A stretch of 64,000 nucleotides of DNA from contig CBDCYH010000002.1 in NCBI GenBank assembly GCA_965224105.1, forward strand, positions 248,001 through 312,000. Direction: 5' to 3'. The translations under genes and the position numbers were made by a program. The notes below the pieces were generated by a model. That model saw nothing but the letters and a program-made list of their open reading frames with translations, was not told the origin of the DNA and did not search any database. The stretch is from CBDCYH01 sp965224105. GTDB taxonomy: Bacteria > Bacteroidota > Rhodothermia > Rhodothermales > JABDKH01. Shown in pieces: positions 42,879 to 51,321 of this stretch (position 1 is its first letter; each line of letters begins with the position of its first letter).

Positions 42879-43826
42879 TTAGTGTTTTTCTGAAGCACTG
42901 TTTTCGCGCGCGGCCATGAGTGCCAACCCATGTCGAAGCCCTCCGCGAACAACGATTATCTCATCGAATCCAAAGTTTCGCAACACAGAGGAGAGAATCA
43001 TAATGCCTGCCAGAATTACATCCGCTCGGCCGGTCATGACTTCCGGGCTTAGATCGAGAACTTCATCGAAAGTTTTGCCGCTTATAATTTTCGCCCACTT
43101 TTCCACCGATTGCAGTGAGAGGCTTGGTGAGGGATGCTCAATAACATTCCAACCCTGCACCTCAGACTCAAGGAAAAGCAAAGTGGACATTGTACCCGCT
43201 ACTCCAAGGAGTACTCCACCAGCCGGCATCTCCACCATCGCGTCCCCGACGATCTCGTCGACCTGATTTCTTAGCTGCTGGATTTGTCCATTTGTTGGCG
43301 GTTGGTTCGGAAAATACCGATTGGTCATCCGCACGGAACCGATATCCAGACTGCAATAGTGCAGTACATCCTGCGCCGACTTTGTTACGATCTCCGTCGA
43401 CCCGCCACCAATATCGAGGACACCAAGGGGACGCATACTTCTCGTGTTTGCATCCACGCTCACGACTGCGCCGTCAAAGCTACACTTGGCCTCTTCATCA
43501 CCGGATAAAATTCGGTACGGGACTCCAAGTTCACTTTGGGTAATCGACTCAATTTCTCCGACATTGTCTGCATCTCGCGACGCACTCGTGCCGGCAACTA
43601 TAACCTGGTCCACCTTTTCATCCCTCAGGATCTTCCTGAAGTCCCGCATAGCATCGCGATAGCGCTTTATTGCAGCCGGTGCGATCGTACCGGACGAATC
43701 AAGGCCGTCGCCCAAGCGCACAAAGTGCCGTTTCTGTAGATAGATATGACTGATGTTTTGCTCTTCCACATCAGCAATAAGCATCAACGCAGTGTTGGTA
43801 CCTACATCGATCGAAGCTACTTTCAT
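42879..43826 (-). CDS. Ppx/GppA family phosphatase
   Basis: A 315-residue protein of the ASKHA fold: 'VASIDVGTNTALMLIADV' is the phosphate-1 motif, 'VIVAGTSASRDADNVGEI' follows, and 'VLDIGGGSTEIVTKS' is the phosphate-2 motif. It is the short form without the C-terminal HD domain. Members hydrolyse polyphosphate or pppGpp; which is used here cannot be told. Its start overlaps the stop of prmA by 4 nt. It could act with the RelA/SpoT protein at 56445 in stringent signalling, but this is only inference. Confidence 0.92.
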   Translation of the reverse strand: MKVASIDVGTNTALMLIADVEEQNISHIYLQKRHFVRLGDGLDSSGTIAPAAIKRYRDAMRDFRKILRDEKVDQVIVAGTSASRDADNVGEIESITQSELGVPYRILSGDEEAKCSFDGAVVSVDANTRSMRPLGVLDIGGGSTEIVTKSAQDVLHYCSLDIGSVRMTNRYFPNQPPTNGQIQQLRNQVDEIVGDAMVEMPAGGVLLGVAGTMSTLLFLESEVQGWNVIEHPSPSLSLQSVEKWAKIISGKTFDEVLDLSPEVMTGRADVILAGIMILSSVLRNFGFDEIIVVRGGLRHGLALMAARENSASEKH

Positions 43827-44644
43827 ACAGCCCGCCTTGCGACGATCGCGACCCAGTCATTCTCTGCAACAATCTGCGCATCAGTCATTCCTAAATCTGA
43901 AAGCTGCCGACTTATTTCTGAGGTGTCCTTGGCCAGCAGTCCCGACAGTATCAGGCTACCGTCATGCGTAACCCGAGACGCAAACAGGTGCAGGTCCGCT
44001 AGGATGGCATTCCGGTTGATGTTTGCAACAAGGACGTCGGCAGCCTCGACGGGCAACGAACGGACATCTCCTTCCACCAGGGATATCGCCTCTCCAACAC
44101 CATTCTCCCTCATATTCTCGTGCGCATTTTCGATAGACCAGGGGTCGATATCGCACGCGACAATGTTGCGTGCCCCGAGTTTAGCGCATGCGATCGCCAG
44201 AATGCCAGTGCCCGTCCCGACATCATATACACGGCAGCCAGGTTGGACTACTGTGGGGAGTAGTCCAAGTATAAGTCTCGTGGTTTCATGGTGCGCGGTT
44301 CCGAAACTCATCTTGGGGTCGATGATTATTTCTATCGATGAGTTCTTCGGTGGTTCTTCCTTCGAGAATGTCGGGCGAACAAAGAACGGCTCCACAACAA
44401 CTGGTTTGATTGAGCTCTCCCATCGCTCGTTCCAGTTCTTGTAGGCAATTGTTCGCAGTGTTATGTCTGATACGATTCCCCGGCTTTTGTATTTGGCCAG
44501 GGTCTCATCAGCAGAAAAGTTTGGATCGTTTGCCCACGCTAACAGCGTATTCCTGTCGAACTGAAATGCATGGGCACCGGCACTTGCCAACTCGGCCAGG
44601 ATAATCTCCTGGTTTTCTGGAGCAACAGTTACAGAGACCTGCAC
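43823..44644 (-). CDS. prmA: Ribosomal protein L11 methyltransferase
   Basis: About 273 residues from the GTG at 44644 (MQVSVTVAPENQEIILAELA), which gives the family's normal N-terminus. The frame is open to 44704, but that would overlap the upstream gene. 'VYDVGTGTGILAIACAKLGARNIVACDIDPWSIENAHENMREN' is the SAM-binding motif I-II, and 'ADVLVANINRNAILADL' the motif IV (NIxxN). 'PKMSFGTAHHETTRLIL' is the PrmA-specific loop. It trimethylates L11. It overlaps the Ppx/GppA gene by 4 nt at its end. Confidence 0.93.
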   Translation of the reverse strand: MQVSVTVAPENQEIILAELASAGAHAFQFDRNTLLAWANDPNFSADETLAKYKSRGIVSDITLRTIAYKNWNERWESSIKPVVVEPFFVRPTFSKEEPPKNSSIEIIIDPKMSFGTAHHETTRLILGLLPTVVQPGCRVYDVGTGTGILAIACAKLGARNIVACDIDPWSIENAHENMRENGVGEAISLVEGDVRSLPVEAADVLVANINRNAILADLHLFASRVTHDGSLILSGLLAKDTSEISRQLSDLGMTDAQIVAENDWVAIVARRAV

Positions 44645-44667
44645 AGTTTTTGACTTGCCGGATCCGA

Positions 44668-46425
44668 TCACTGCAGGGGTTTGACAAATACGCGCAAGCC
44701 CCACCTGGTCGGCTCATCCGGCCCGTCGCTCCCGAAGTCACCGAAGGCATGTCCCGAATCTGTAACAAAGCTGGCGGTGTATACGCCAGGCTCAACACGA
44801 ATCTGTCCTTCGAACTTTCTGTTGCGATCTACGCCACCGGCGTGTGATGAATTCGACCGCGAAAGTCTCCATATTTCGATGCCTTCACTATCAACGATCT
44901 GGCCGTAGTCGTACGCTTCCGTCCTTGAAATTTCTCCAAGCGCATAGATCATAAGGATACTCGGTTCGGTTACAATAACGATATCCTCCGAACGTTCGGA
45001 ATTACCGACGCCCGTCCAGTCGACTACCATTTCTCCCGCGTCGGTGCCAGTTACGATTTCCGGAACAGCGGCCCGCTCGGTGACGGTAATTCCGGACGCA
45101 TCGCCGACCGCAAACAATGCAACGCCCCATCTTTCCTTGTTTCTGGGAGTGCCATTGGAAAAATGCTCGAAAGAATGTGAACCGTCTGTTTTGTAGGTGA
45201 GCTTGTAAGACCCTGGATCGAGCTTGATAAAAGACTCTTCCAATCTGTTGTTGGAGTGCCCGCCCGCAGGTTTTGATTCTTCATATGACATCGTCCAAAT
45301 CGATCGCCCTGTATTCATACGGGTAAGATCAGCAAAATCATATCTGCTACCGGACGAACTCAGTTCTCCCATCGCGGACAAGAAGACCAGAGTTGGCTGG
45401 CTCACTTCGAAGAATCGTTCAAACTCCTCATTGTCTTTTACCCGGCTTATCTGGATCAGCGGTTGCTGTTCACCCCACAGGTCGAGCGAATGTATCCCAT
45501 CTCTACTCGACCCATCGACCAGGCCGACATAAACACCCCATGCTGTAGGGTCAAGTGGTGGGTTGTGATGCCACCCGTAAAAGTCGTGACCGGAATCGGT
45601 GACGTAACCTATCTCGTACGTTCCGGGCTGAAGCGTGACGTCGCCTTCAAAGATTCGATTCGCTTTCGAACCGCCGGCGCTTTTCGAATTCTCCTCGGTC
45701 ATCCTCCAGACGGTCGCATCAGATTCGATATCCTTGACGTATGCGTAGTCGCAGGTTGACTCACACAACTCGCCGGCGCTGTAGATCGAAATCGTTGTTG
45801 GTTTCGATACGAGGAAAATATTATCCTCACGGGCTCTTCCGCCAACGGTGTGGCTTGTCCAAATTGCATTCTCGTGTGTCGGCTCAATCGCCTCCCATTC
45901 AACATCGCCGTCCACTGAAATATGGTTTTCAGCATCATCGATTCCCTGGATGACCATCTTCCAATTATCCTTGTCTGATGTCCATTGTCCGCGGTGCCCG
46001 ACGAGCTGGCGGCGGCGCGAGCTTTTCGTTCGACCGTAAGTGGTGAAGAAGACATCGTAGGTGCCCGCTGGCAATGTTAGCGTGTCGGTTACTTCTATCA
46101 GCGTCTGGGCGTGCTCGTCATCTGTCGCCGTGAGCTGCCAGATGGTTTCCCTGCTTACCCGATCAATAATCCAAGGATACGCGGCCATCTCTCCCTTCAA
46201 GGACGACCCAGGATCGAGCGTTTCCAGGGAACCCGCAGCTTCGATTACCAGACGTGTGTCTGCGTCGAGTTTAAGTTCCTGATGATACAGTCGCCCGGTG
46301 TTCATTCGCGTCTGCACGAGGTTGCCTGACGGGATCGGCGGCTTTTTTAGTGCGGTGTATCCAAGAACCGCAGCGAGCACAAACAGCAGGAAGAGTTGAA
46401 ACTTTACGACCTTTGAACGGCCCAT
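44668..46425 (-). CDS. Membrane-anchored protein with about four copies of an unrecognised domain
   Basis: A 585-residue protein of unrecognised family. A single hydrophobic segment (about 8-27) follows 'MGRSKVVKFQ', so it is probably an inner-membrane anchor with the rest exported. The remainder consists of repeated modules: one degenerate (about 45-165) and three clear (about 200-302, 330-440, 480-582). Each clear module runs: a strand ending in S/Y-A-x-G-E, a Tyr-Asp or Tyr-Ala step, a Trp-containing strand ('TVWRMTEENSKSAGGS', 'SIWTMSYEESKPAGGH', 'EIWRLSRSNSSHAGGV'), N-R-x-F/L-E, 'L.PG.Y', then 'TDSGH.F' or 'TDGSHSF', and finally W-G. Beta-rich repeat units suggest a binding or adhesion role. 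It precedes prmA by 23 nt. Confidence 0.8.
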   Translation of the reverse strand: MGRSKVVKFQLFLLFVLAAVLGYTALKKPPIPSGNLVQTRMNTGRLYHQELKLDADTRLVIEAAGSLETLDPGSSLKGEMAAYPWIIDRVSRETIWQLTATDDEHAQTLIEVTDTLTLPAGTYDVFFTTYGRTKSSRRRQLVGHRGQWTSDKDNWKMVIQGIDDAENHISVDGDVEWEAIEPTHENAIWTSHTVGGRAREDNIFLVSKPTTISIYSAGELCESTCDYAYVKDIESDATVWRMTEENSKSAGGSKANRIFEGDVTLQPGTYEIGYVTDSGHDFYGWHHNPPLDPTAWGVYVGLVDGSSRDGIHSLDLWGEQQPLIQISRVKDNEEFERFFEVSQPTLVFLSAMGELSSSGSRYDFADLTRMNTGRSIWTMSYEESKPAGGHSNNRLEESFIKLDPGSYKLTYKTDGSHSFEHFSNGTPRNKERWGVALFAVGDASGITVTERAAVPEIVTGTDAGEMVVDWTGVGNSERSEDIVIVTEPSILMIYALGEISRTEAYDYGQIVDSEGIEIWRLSRSNSSHAGGVDRNRKFEGQIRVEPGVYTASFVTDSGHAFGDFGSDGPDEPTRWGLRVFVKPLQ

Positions 46426-46589
46426 CGGGAGGTAATTGGAGAATAAGATTGTAAAGTGAAGATAGGGTCTACGGCAGTATAACCGAATGGTTGCCCGCTT
46501 ATTCTTGCCTGGATTTCAACAATCTGTAACAAAGGAGATATCTTGCTGTAGAATCATGGTAACTCTCACAAAGGCGAGCTGCCCCACGC

Positions 46590-48776
46590 ATGGTCCGACG
46601 TCAATTTGGAATCCCCTCTGTAATCAGAGATGCCTTTGATCGGGAAGGGTTGCTGGCGACAATGGTGGGCGTGTCTCTACTGCTCGCTGTGGGCTTCCAC
46701 TTAACTGCGTGGACCGCGGGAAAACCGCACGACCTCTTTCCTCAGGCAATCTACGGATTCACTGTTGTCATGGGGATGGTGTGCCTGTACCGGTTACTTA
46801 GTCTCCGATATTCCGGCCGGCCGTCGAATTTTGTGCGACTCCTCTGGACTATCCTGATGGTCGGAGCGTTCATTGCACTTGTAGCCGCGCTTAGCTCGCT
46901 GGGGTCCAGGCCGATAAGACTCGATGCGCTGCCCGCGTCGTCCAGTGCTGCCGTCGGCTTCGATCTGGAAACAGGAATTCCTCTCGCCGTCGCGAGCATT
47001 TTCCGAATGAACATTACTGCTATAATGATGGCGCTGTTCAGTTTGCTGATGCTCGTTCGCTTGCGGGAACTGGTCCTGATAAAACGTACCGTCTCCAGCC
47101 AGCGAAATTGGTATCTGATGATCGGGTTTATGGTCGTTGCGTCGATGTCGGTGTTTATGAAACCAGCCCGCCTGGAGCTAAACGTCATCCAACAGCTCGC
47201 GTTGATACCGGCAACGCTCTTGATGATCGCGAACTCCATGCGCCTGTCGTGGATCGTCTTCCTCTCGTTCAAAGAAAAGCTGACGTGCATCCTGATTGTA
47301 ACCCTACTTCTGGTGCTGCTGTCCTCCATGGGATTCCTGGAAATGCCCTGGATCGGAAATGGCATCCTACCGGAAGGTCTCGCACTCCTGAAACATTACA
47401 GCTATCCATTGGCGAGCTTCGTAGGCTTGTCGATGGCGTTTGGGTTCCTCTACTTTTTGACGACCCTTCTTTCTCTGCTATTCCACCTCCCGACGACCTC
47501 AGCTTTTCAACAAAAGGCTGGTGAAGTCGCGGCGATGCACTCGCTTACCACGTTGGTCTCGCAGGTACTCGACAAGAATCAGCTCTACGATTCGATCGTC
47601 GCATCACCCGTGGAATCTGGTTTGGGTGCAAGCGCGTGGATGGCCCTCAAAGATCCAACTAGCGGAACGACCGACTTGCAGATCCGCGCTGTTCGAAATA
47701 TGAGTCGGTCGCAGCTTGAGGAGGTTATCGATTCGGATGGATTGTTTGATGAGATTAGAGCAAACGGATCACACATCCTGTTGGATCATGCGCCGGGAGA
47801 CCATCGAGTGAAAGCTCGGCCCGGGGATGGTATTGGAAGCCTGCTGGCGGTGCCCCTCAACACACGTGACGATGTCGTGGGTGCTCTATTCGTAACCAAG
47901 GAAGTAAACAGCGGATTCGAACCCGACGATGTTGAGGCCATTCGCGCGTTTGCCGCCCAGGCTGCTCTGGCAATTGACAATTCACGACTGTTTGAAGAGA
48001 GGATCGAGAAAGAGAGGCTTTCACGTGAACTGGCGATCGCAAGGGAAGTCCAGCAAAAATTGCTACCGCAAAAACTACCCGAACTGCCGGGCGTGGAACT
48101 GTCTGCGTCGAGTTGGCCTGCACAGGAGGTTGGGGGCGACTACTTTGACGTGGCCCAAATAGGCGAGGATCAAACCGGTTTCATAATCGGGGATGTTTCC
48201 GGAAAGGGCACGTCGGCCGCATTCTACATGGCGGAACTGCAGGGTGTTTTCAGGGCTCTCTCGCGCATGGCTGAAACCCCCGCTGATTTTCTGTACAACG
48301 CCAACATGGCGCTGTCGTCGACATTGGAAAACAACGTTTTTATTTCGGTCGTGTACGGAGTTCTGGACAGAAAACGCGAGCAGATCTGTATAGCAAGGGC
48401 CGGACATTGTCCGACGGCCTACGTGTCTGTAACGGGAGAGGCATCTTACCTTCGCACGCAAGGAATGGCCATAGGAATGGACACGCGCGGGCAAATCTTT
48501 AGAGACACGCTTGAGGAAACTACGGTTCATCTCTCACCCGGAGACGTTGTTGTTCTCTTTACAGATGGCGTCGTCGAAAGTCGGAACAGTGAGGGTGATG
48601 AGTATGGATACGATCGCTTGCTAAGTACGTTAAAAGCGAATCGGCACGAAGAAGCAGCGGACGTCCACCGGCAGTTGATCCTGGATCTCAATGATTTCAT
48701 CGGTGAAGAGGAGTACGGTGACGACCTCACTGTCCTGGTTATAAAATGGACCGGAGCCACCCTGCCCAAAGTGTAG
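46590..48776 (+). CDS. RsbU/SpoIIE-type PP2C phosphatase with membrane and GAF domains
   Basis: A 728-residue sensor phosphatase. Residues 1-305 contain about eight hydrophobic segments. A GAF domain follows (about 320-475: 'ASAWMALKDPTSGTTDLQI', 'GIGSLLAVPLNTRDDVVGALFV'), a coiled linker 'ERLSRELAIAREVQQKLLP', then a SpoIIE-type phosphatase (about 505-725) with 'EVGGDYFDVAQIG', 'GFIIGDVSGKGTSAAFYM', 'RAGHCPTAYV', 'LFTDGVVES' and 'GDDLTVLVIKW', including the Asp metal ligands. It should dephosphorylate the STAS protein encoded 57 nt downstream in response to a membrane or GAF-ligand signal. Confidence 0.95.
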   Translation: MVRRQFGIPSVIRDAFDREGLLATMVGVSLLLAVGFHLTAWTAGKPHDLFPQAIYGFTVVMGMVCLYRLLSLRYSGRPSNFVRLLWTILMVGAFIALVAALSSLGSRPIRLDALPASSSAAVGFDLETGIPLAVASIFRMNITAIMMALFSLLMLVRLRELVLIKRTVSSQRNWYLMIGFMVVASMSVFMKPARLELNVIQQLALIPATLLMIANSMRLSWIVFLSFKEKLTCILIVTLLLVLLSSMGFLEMPWIGNGILPEGLALLKHYSYPLASFVGLSMAFGFLYFLTTLLSLLFHLPTTSAFQQKAGEVAAMHSLTTLVSQVLDKNQLYDSIVASPVESGLGASAWMALKDPTSGTTDLQIRAVRNMSRSQLEEVIDSDGLFDEIRANGSHILLDHAPGDHRVKARPGDGIGSLLAVPLNTRDDVVGALFVTKEVNSGFEPDDVEAIRAFAAQAALAIDNSRLFEERIEKERLSRELAIAREVQQKLLPQKLPELPGVELSASSWPAQEVGGDYFDVAQIGEDQTGFIIGDVSGKGTSAAFYMAELQGVFRALSRMAETPADFLYNANMALSSTLENNVFISVVYGVLDRKREQICIARAGHCPTAYVSVTGEASYLRTQGMAIGMDTRGQIFRDTLEETTVHLSPGDVVVLFTDGVVESRNSEGDEYGYDRLLSTLKANRHEEAADVHRQLILDLNDFIGEEEYGDDLTVLVIKWTGATLPKV

Positions 48777-48832
48777 TAGACGCAACCGTATATTTAGTAA
48801 CCAAACAAAATTAATTTAGCTACAACGAGAAA

Positions 48833-49189
48833 ATGAGCAATTTTTCTGTAGGCTTCCGATCTACGGACGATCTAACCGTCCTTGATCTGAAAGGCGAGCT
48901 TGATGCGCACACGGCCTCCGAGCTTGAGGCCGCAATTAGAAAATGTGCAGACGACGAAAACTTTTCAATCATCGTCAACGGTTCCCATCTGCAGTATATC
49001 TCAAGTGCTGGTCTGGGAGTGTTCATGGCTCACATCGAGGAAATTCGTGAGTGTGGTGGTGACATCAAGATCGCTGCCCTCCAGCCGAAGGTCTTCAATG
49101 TTTTTGACCTGCTAGGATTTCCGATGCTTTTCGACATCGTACCAGAGGAGCAGGAAGCCATCAACAAGTTTAAGGCAGCTGCAAAGTAG
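48833..49189 (+). CDS. STAS-domain anti-sigma factor antagonist (RsbV/SpoIIAA-like)
   Basis: A 118-residue STAS protein. 'LTVLDLKGELDAHTASELEAAI' and 'IIVNGSHLQYISSAGLGVFMAHIEEI' are the family landmarks; Ser57 or Ser58 in 'YISSAGLG' is the expected phosphorylation site. In the unphosphorylated form it should bind the RsbW-like kinase and release that kinase's partner. It lies between the phosphatase and the kinase genes. There is a TATATTTA stretch at 48789 that nearly matches TAnnTTTG and could be a second promoter. Confidence 0.95.
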   Translation: MSNFSVGFRSTDDLTVLDLKGELDAHTASELEAAIRKCADDENFSIIVNGSHLQYISSAGLGVFMAHIEEIRECGGDIKIAALQPKVFNVFDLLGFPMLFDIVPEEQEAINKFKAAAK

Positions 49190-49195
49190 TGTGAC

Positions 49196-49615
49196 GTGAA
49201 ACGCGCAACACACAGATTAACTATTCCGAGTTCGACAAGATTTTTGTCGAAGGTCAGGCGCTTCGTGGAAACGTACGCGGGCGAAGCAGAATTCTCGGAC
49301 AAAGATATTGCAGCCCTGATTCTGGCTGTTGATGAGTGCTGTGCAAATGTAATCAAACATGCCTATAACGGCGAGACAAACCACACACTAGATATCGACA
49401 TCGTTATTCGACCCGGGAAATTCACGGTCCGCATTCGCGACCAGGGCAAATCGTTTGACACAAACAAATACGCCAAGCCAAATTTGCTGGACCTGGCGCA
49501 GCAACGCAAGGCTGGAGGGCTCGGAGTCCAGATAATGAAGCAAGTGATGGACGAGGTAACGTACAAAAACCGGGGACGCAGCAATGAATGCTGCCTGGTT
49601 AAATACCGAACCTAA
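49196..49615 (+). CDS. RsbW/SpoIIAB-like serine kinase, anti-sigma factor
   Basis: A 139-residue GHKL ATPase from a GTG at 49196. The N-box is 'AVDECCANVIKHAYNG', then 'FTVRIRDQGKSFD' (G1-like) and 'GGLGVQIMKQVMDEVTY' (G2-like). It should phosphorylate the STAS protein and sequester a partner, in other systems a sigma factor. No sigma-factor gene is adjacent, so the target is unknown. The gene is 6 nt after the STAS gene. Its TAA stop interlocks with the convergent menG/ubiE stop. Confidence 0.93.
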   Translation: MKRATHRLTIPSSTRFLSKVRRFVETYAGEAEFSDKDIAALILAVDECCANVIKHAYNGETNHTLDIDIVIRPGKFTVRIRDQGKSFDTNKYAKPNLLDLAQQRKAGGLGVQIMKQVMDEVTYKNRGRSNECCLVKYRT

Positions 49616-50334
49616 CGGTTGTGTCCGACATAAATGGATGCAATTCCGAACGTGAGTCGCACCTCCTCTATCGATTCGTAGCCAACCCCTTTCATCCTAT
49701 TTATCATTTCCTCTCCTTCCGGGAAAGCGTCAACGGAATCCGGCAAGTAGGTGTACGCACCCTGATTACCTGTTAGCATACCTCCGACCCTGGGCAGTAT
49801 CTGATGATTGTAGAAACCGACCGCTTGTTTCATCGGAAATGATCTCGGCCTGCTGAATTCCAGAATCACAAGTCTGCCGCCGGGTCGCAACACTCGGCGC
49901 ATCTCCTTCAGTCCGCCGTTGAGGTTCTCGAAGTTACGAACGCCGAAGGCAACCATGATGCAATCGAACGAGCCGTCGGGAAATCTCAAACTTTGCGCAT
50001 CACCACTCTCGACCGCGACGCGACCGTCCAACCCTTTTTGCTTAATCTTGCGCCTGGCGACCTGCAGCATTTCATGCGATATGTCAACGCCGGTTATCGT
50101 CGCATCACCAGACTCGGCTGCCTGAATTGCAAGATCCCCCGTGCCCGTTGCTACATCCAGAATTTGACGCGGTTGTTGCTCATACACTTTCGCAATCGTT
50201 TTCCTGCGCCATCCCTGGTCAATCCCCAGGCTTAATATTCTGTTTGCAAGATCATACCGTGGAGCAATGTCATCGAACATCTGCTCAATATGTTGCTTCT
50301 TCCCGACGACATCTCCGATAGGCGGTCTGCTCAT
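49612..50334 (-). CDS. menG: Demethylmenaquinone/ubiquinone C-methyltransferase
   Basis: A 240-residue UbiE/MenG. 'MFDDIAPRYDLANRILSLGIDQGWRRKTI' is the diagnostic N-terminus, 'ILDVATGTGDLAIQAAESG' the SAM-binding motif, 'DCIMVAFGVRNFENLNGGLKEMRRVLRPGGRLVILEFSRP' the family signature, and 'PRVGGMLTGNQGAYTYLPDSVDAFP' the C-terminal signature. It methylates demethylmenaquinone in the last step of menaquinone synthesis; ubiquinone use is unlikely in Bacteroidota. It follows pfkA after 1 nt on the same strand. Confidence 0.95.
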   Translation of the reverse strand: MSRPPIGDVVGKKQHIEQMFDDIAPRYDLANRILSLGIDQGWRRKTIAKVYEQQPRQILDVATGTGDLAIQAAESGDATITGVDISHEMLQVARRKIKQKGLDGRVAVESGDAQSLRFPDGSFDCIMVAFGVRNFENLNGGLKEMRRVLRPGGRLVILEFSRPRSFPMKQAVGFYNHQILPRVGGMLTGNQGAYTYLPDSVDAFPEGEEMINRMKGVGYESIEEVRLTFGIASIYVGHNR

Positions 50335-50335
50335 G

Positions 50336-51316
50336 TTACTCTAGTAGATATGCTAGATCAATCAGCGAAAAATCGATATCCTTTTTCCTCGCGCAGACGT
50401 CAGCCAGCGGCGTGGTGGTGAGTTGCTGATTTTGCAAACCAACCATCACGCTATTGGATCCTTCGGCGAGGACACGTGCGGCGAAAGCCCCGAGTCTGCT
50501 TGCAAGAACTCTGTCTCGCGCCGACGGCGAACCACCTCGCTGGGTATGGCCAAGAATACAGACGCGAATATCGATGTGGTCGAAACTCGGCTCCGCGTCC
50601 AGGAATTTTGCCATTTCTGTCGCGCCGTATTTGTCACCCTCAGCCACAATCACGATCGAGGATCGACTGTGAACGGTTAGGAGCGAGTGGAGGTGTTTTC
50701 TAACTTCCTCAAGTGATGAATCTTTCTCTGGCAGCAGCACCATCTCTGCTCCCCCGCCAATGGCACAGTTCAGAGCGATAAAGCCTGAGTCTCGACCCAT
50801 GACTTCCACCAGAAAGAGGCGATCGTGTGCATCTGCCGTATCCCTTATGCGGTCGATGTTCTCAATGGCTGTGTTGAGTGCAGTGTCAAAACCGATAGTC
50901 TCATCAGTTCCGTATAGATCGTTATCGATGGTGCCGGGACAACCGACTACGGCGAACCCATGCTCCTCGTGCAGGAGGTGCAGACCCGCAAGAGTTCCAT
51001 CTCCACCAATGCCAATGACCGCGTCGATCATCGCAGTGCGTAGGTGTTCCGCAGCCATCTGTCTCCCTTCGACACTTCGGAAGGCGTCGGAACGAGCAGA
51101 CTTTAGGATGGTCCCACCCATCTGGAGTATGTTCGATACGGATCGGCCGTCCATGTCAACCATGTCACCGGCAATCATTCCGGCGTAGCCACGACGGATG
51201 CCGACTACCTCCATGTCCCGGTGGAGCAACGTTCGGGTAACCGCGCGGACACACGCATTCATCCCCGGGGCATCCCCACCGCTGGTGAAGACGCCAACCC
51301 TTTGGACTGGTTGCAT
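50336..51316 (-). CDS. pfkA: ATP-dependent 6-phosphofructokinase
   Basis: A 326-residue group-A PfkA. 'VGVFTSGGDAPGMNACVRAVTR' is the ATP-binding Gly loop, 'GIGGDGTLAGLHLL' and 'VGCPGTIDNDLYGTDETIGFDTALN' hold the Mg2+ and catalytic aspartates, and 'EVMGRDSGFIALNCAIGGGAE' and 'LGHTQRGGSPSARDRVLA' are the sugar- and effector-site motifs. 'GGDG' rather than 'GGED' suggests ATP rather than pyrophosphate as donor. It commits fructose 6-phosphate to glycolysis. It lies just before menG. Confidence 0.97.
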   Translation of the reverse strand: MQPVQRVGVFTSGGDAPGMNACVRAVTRTLLHRDMEVVGIRRGYAGMIAGDMVDMDGRSVSNILQMGGTILKSARSDAFRSVEGRQMAAEHLRTAMIDAVIGIGGDGTLAGLHLLHEEHGFAVVGCPGTIDNDLYGTDETIGFDTALNTAIENIDRIRDTADAHDRLFLVEVMGRDSGFIALNCAIGGGAEMVLLPEKDSSLEEVRKHLHSLLTVHSRSSIVIVAEGDKYGATEMAKFLDAEPSFDHIDIRVCILGHTQRGGSPSARDRVLASRLGAFAARVLAEGSNSVMVGLQNQQLTTTPLADVCARKKDIDFSLIDLAYLLE

Positions 51317-51321
51317 ATAGT

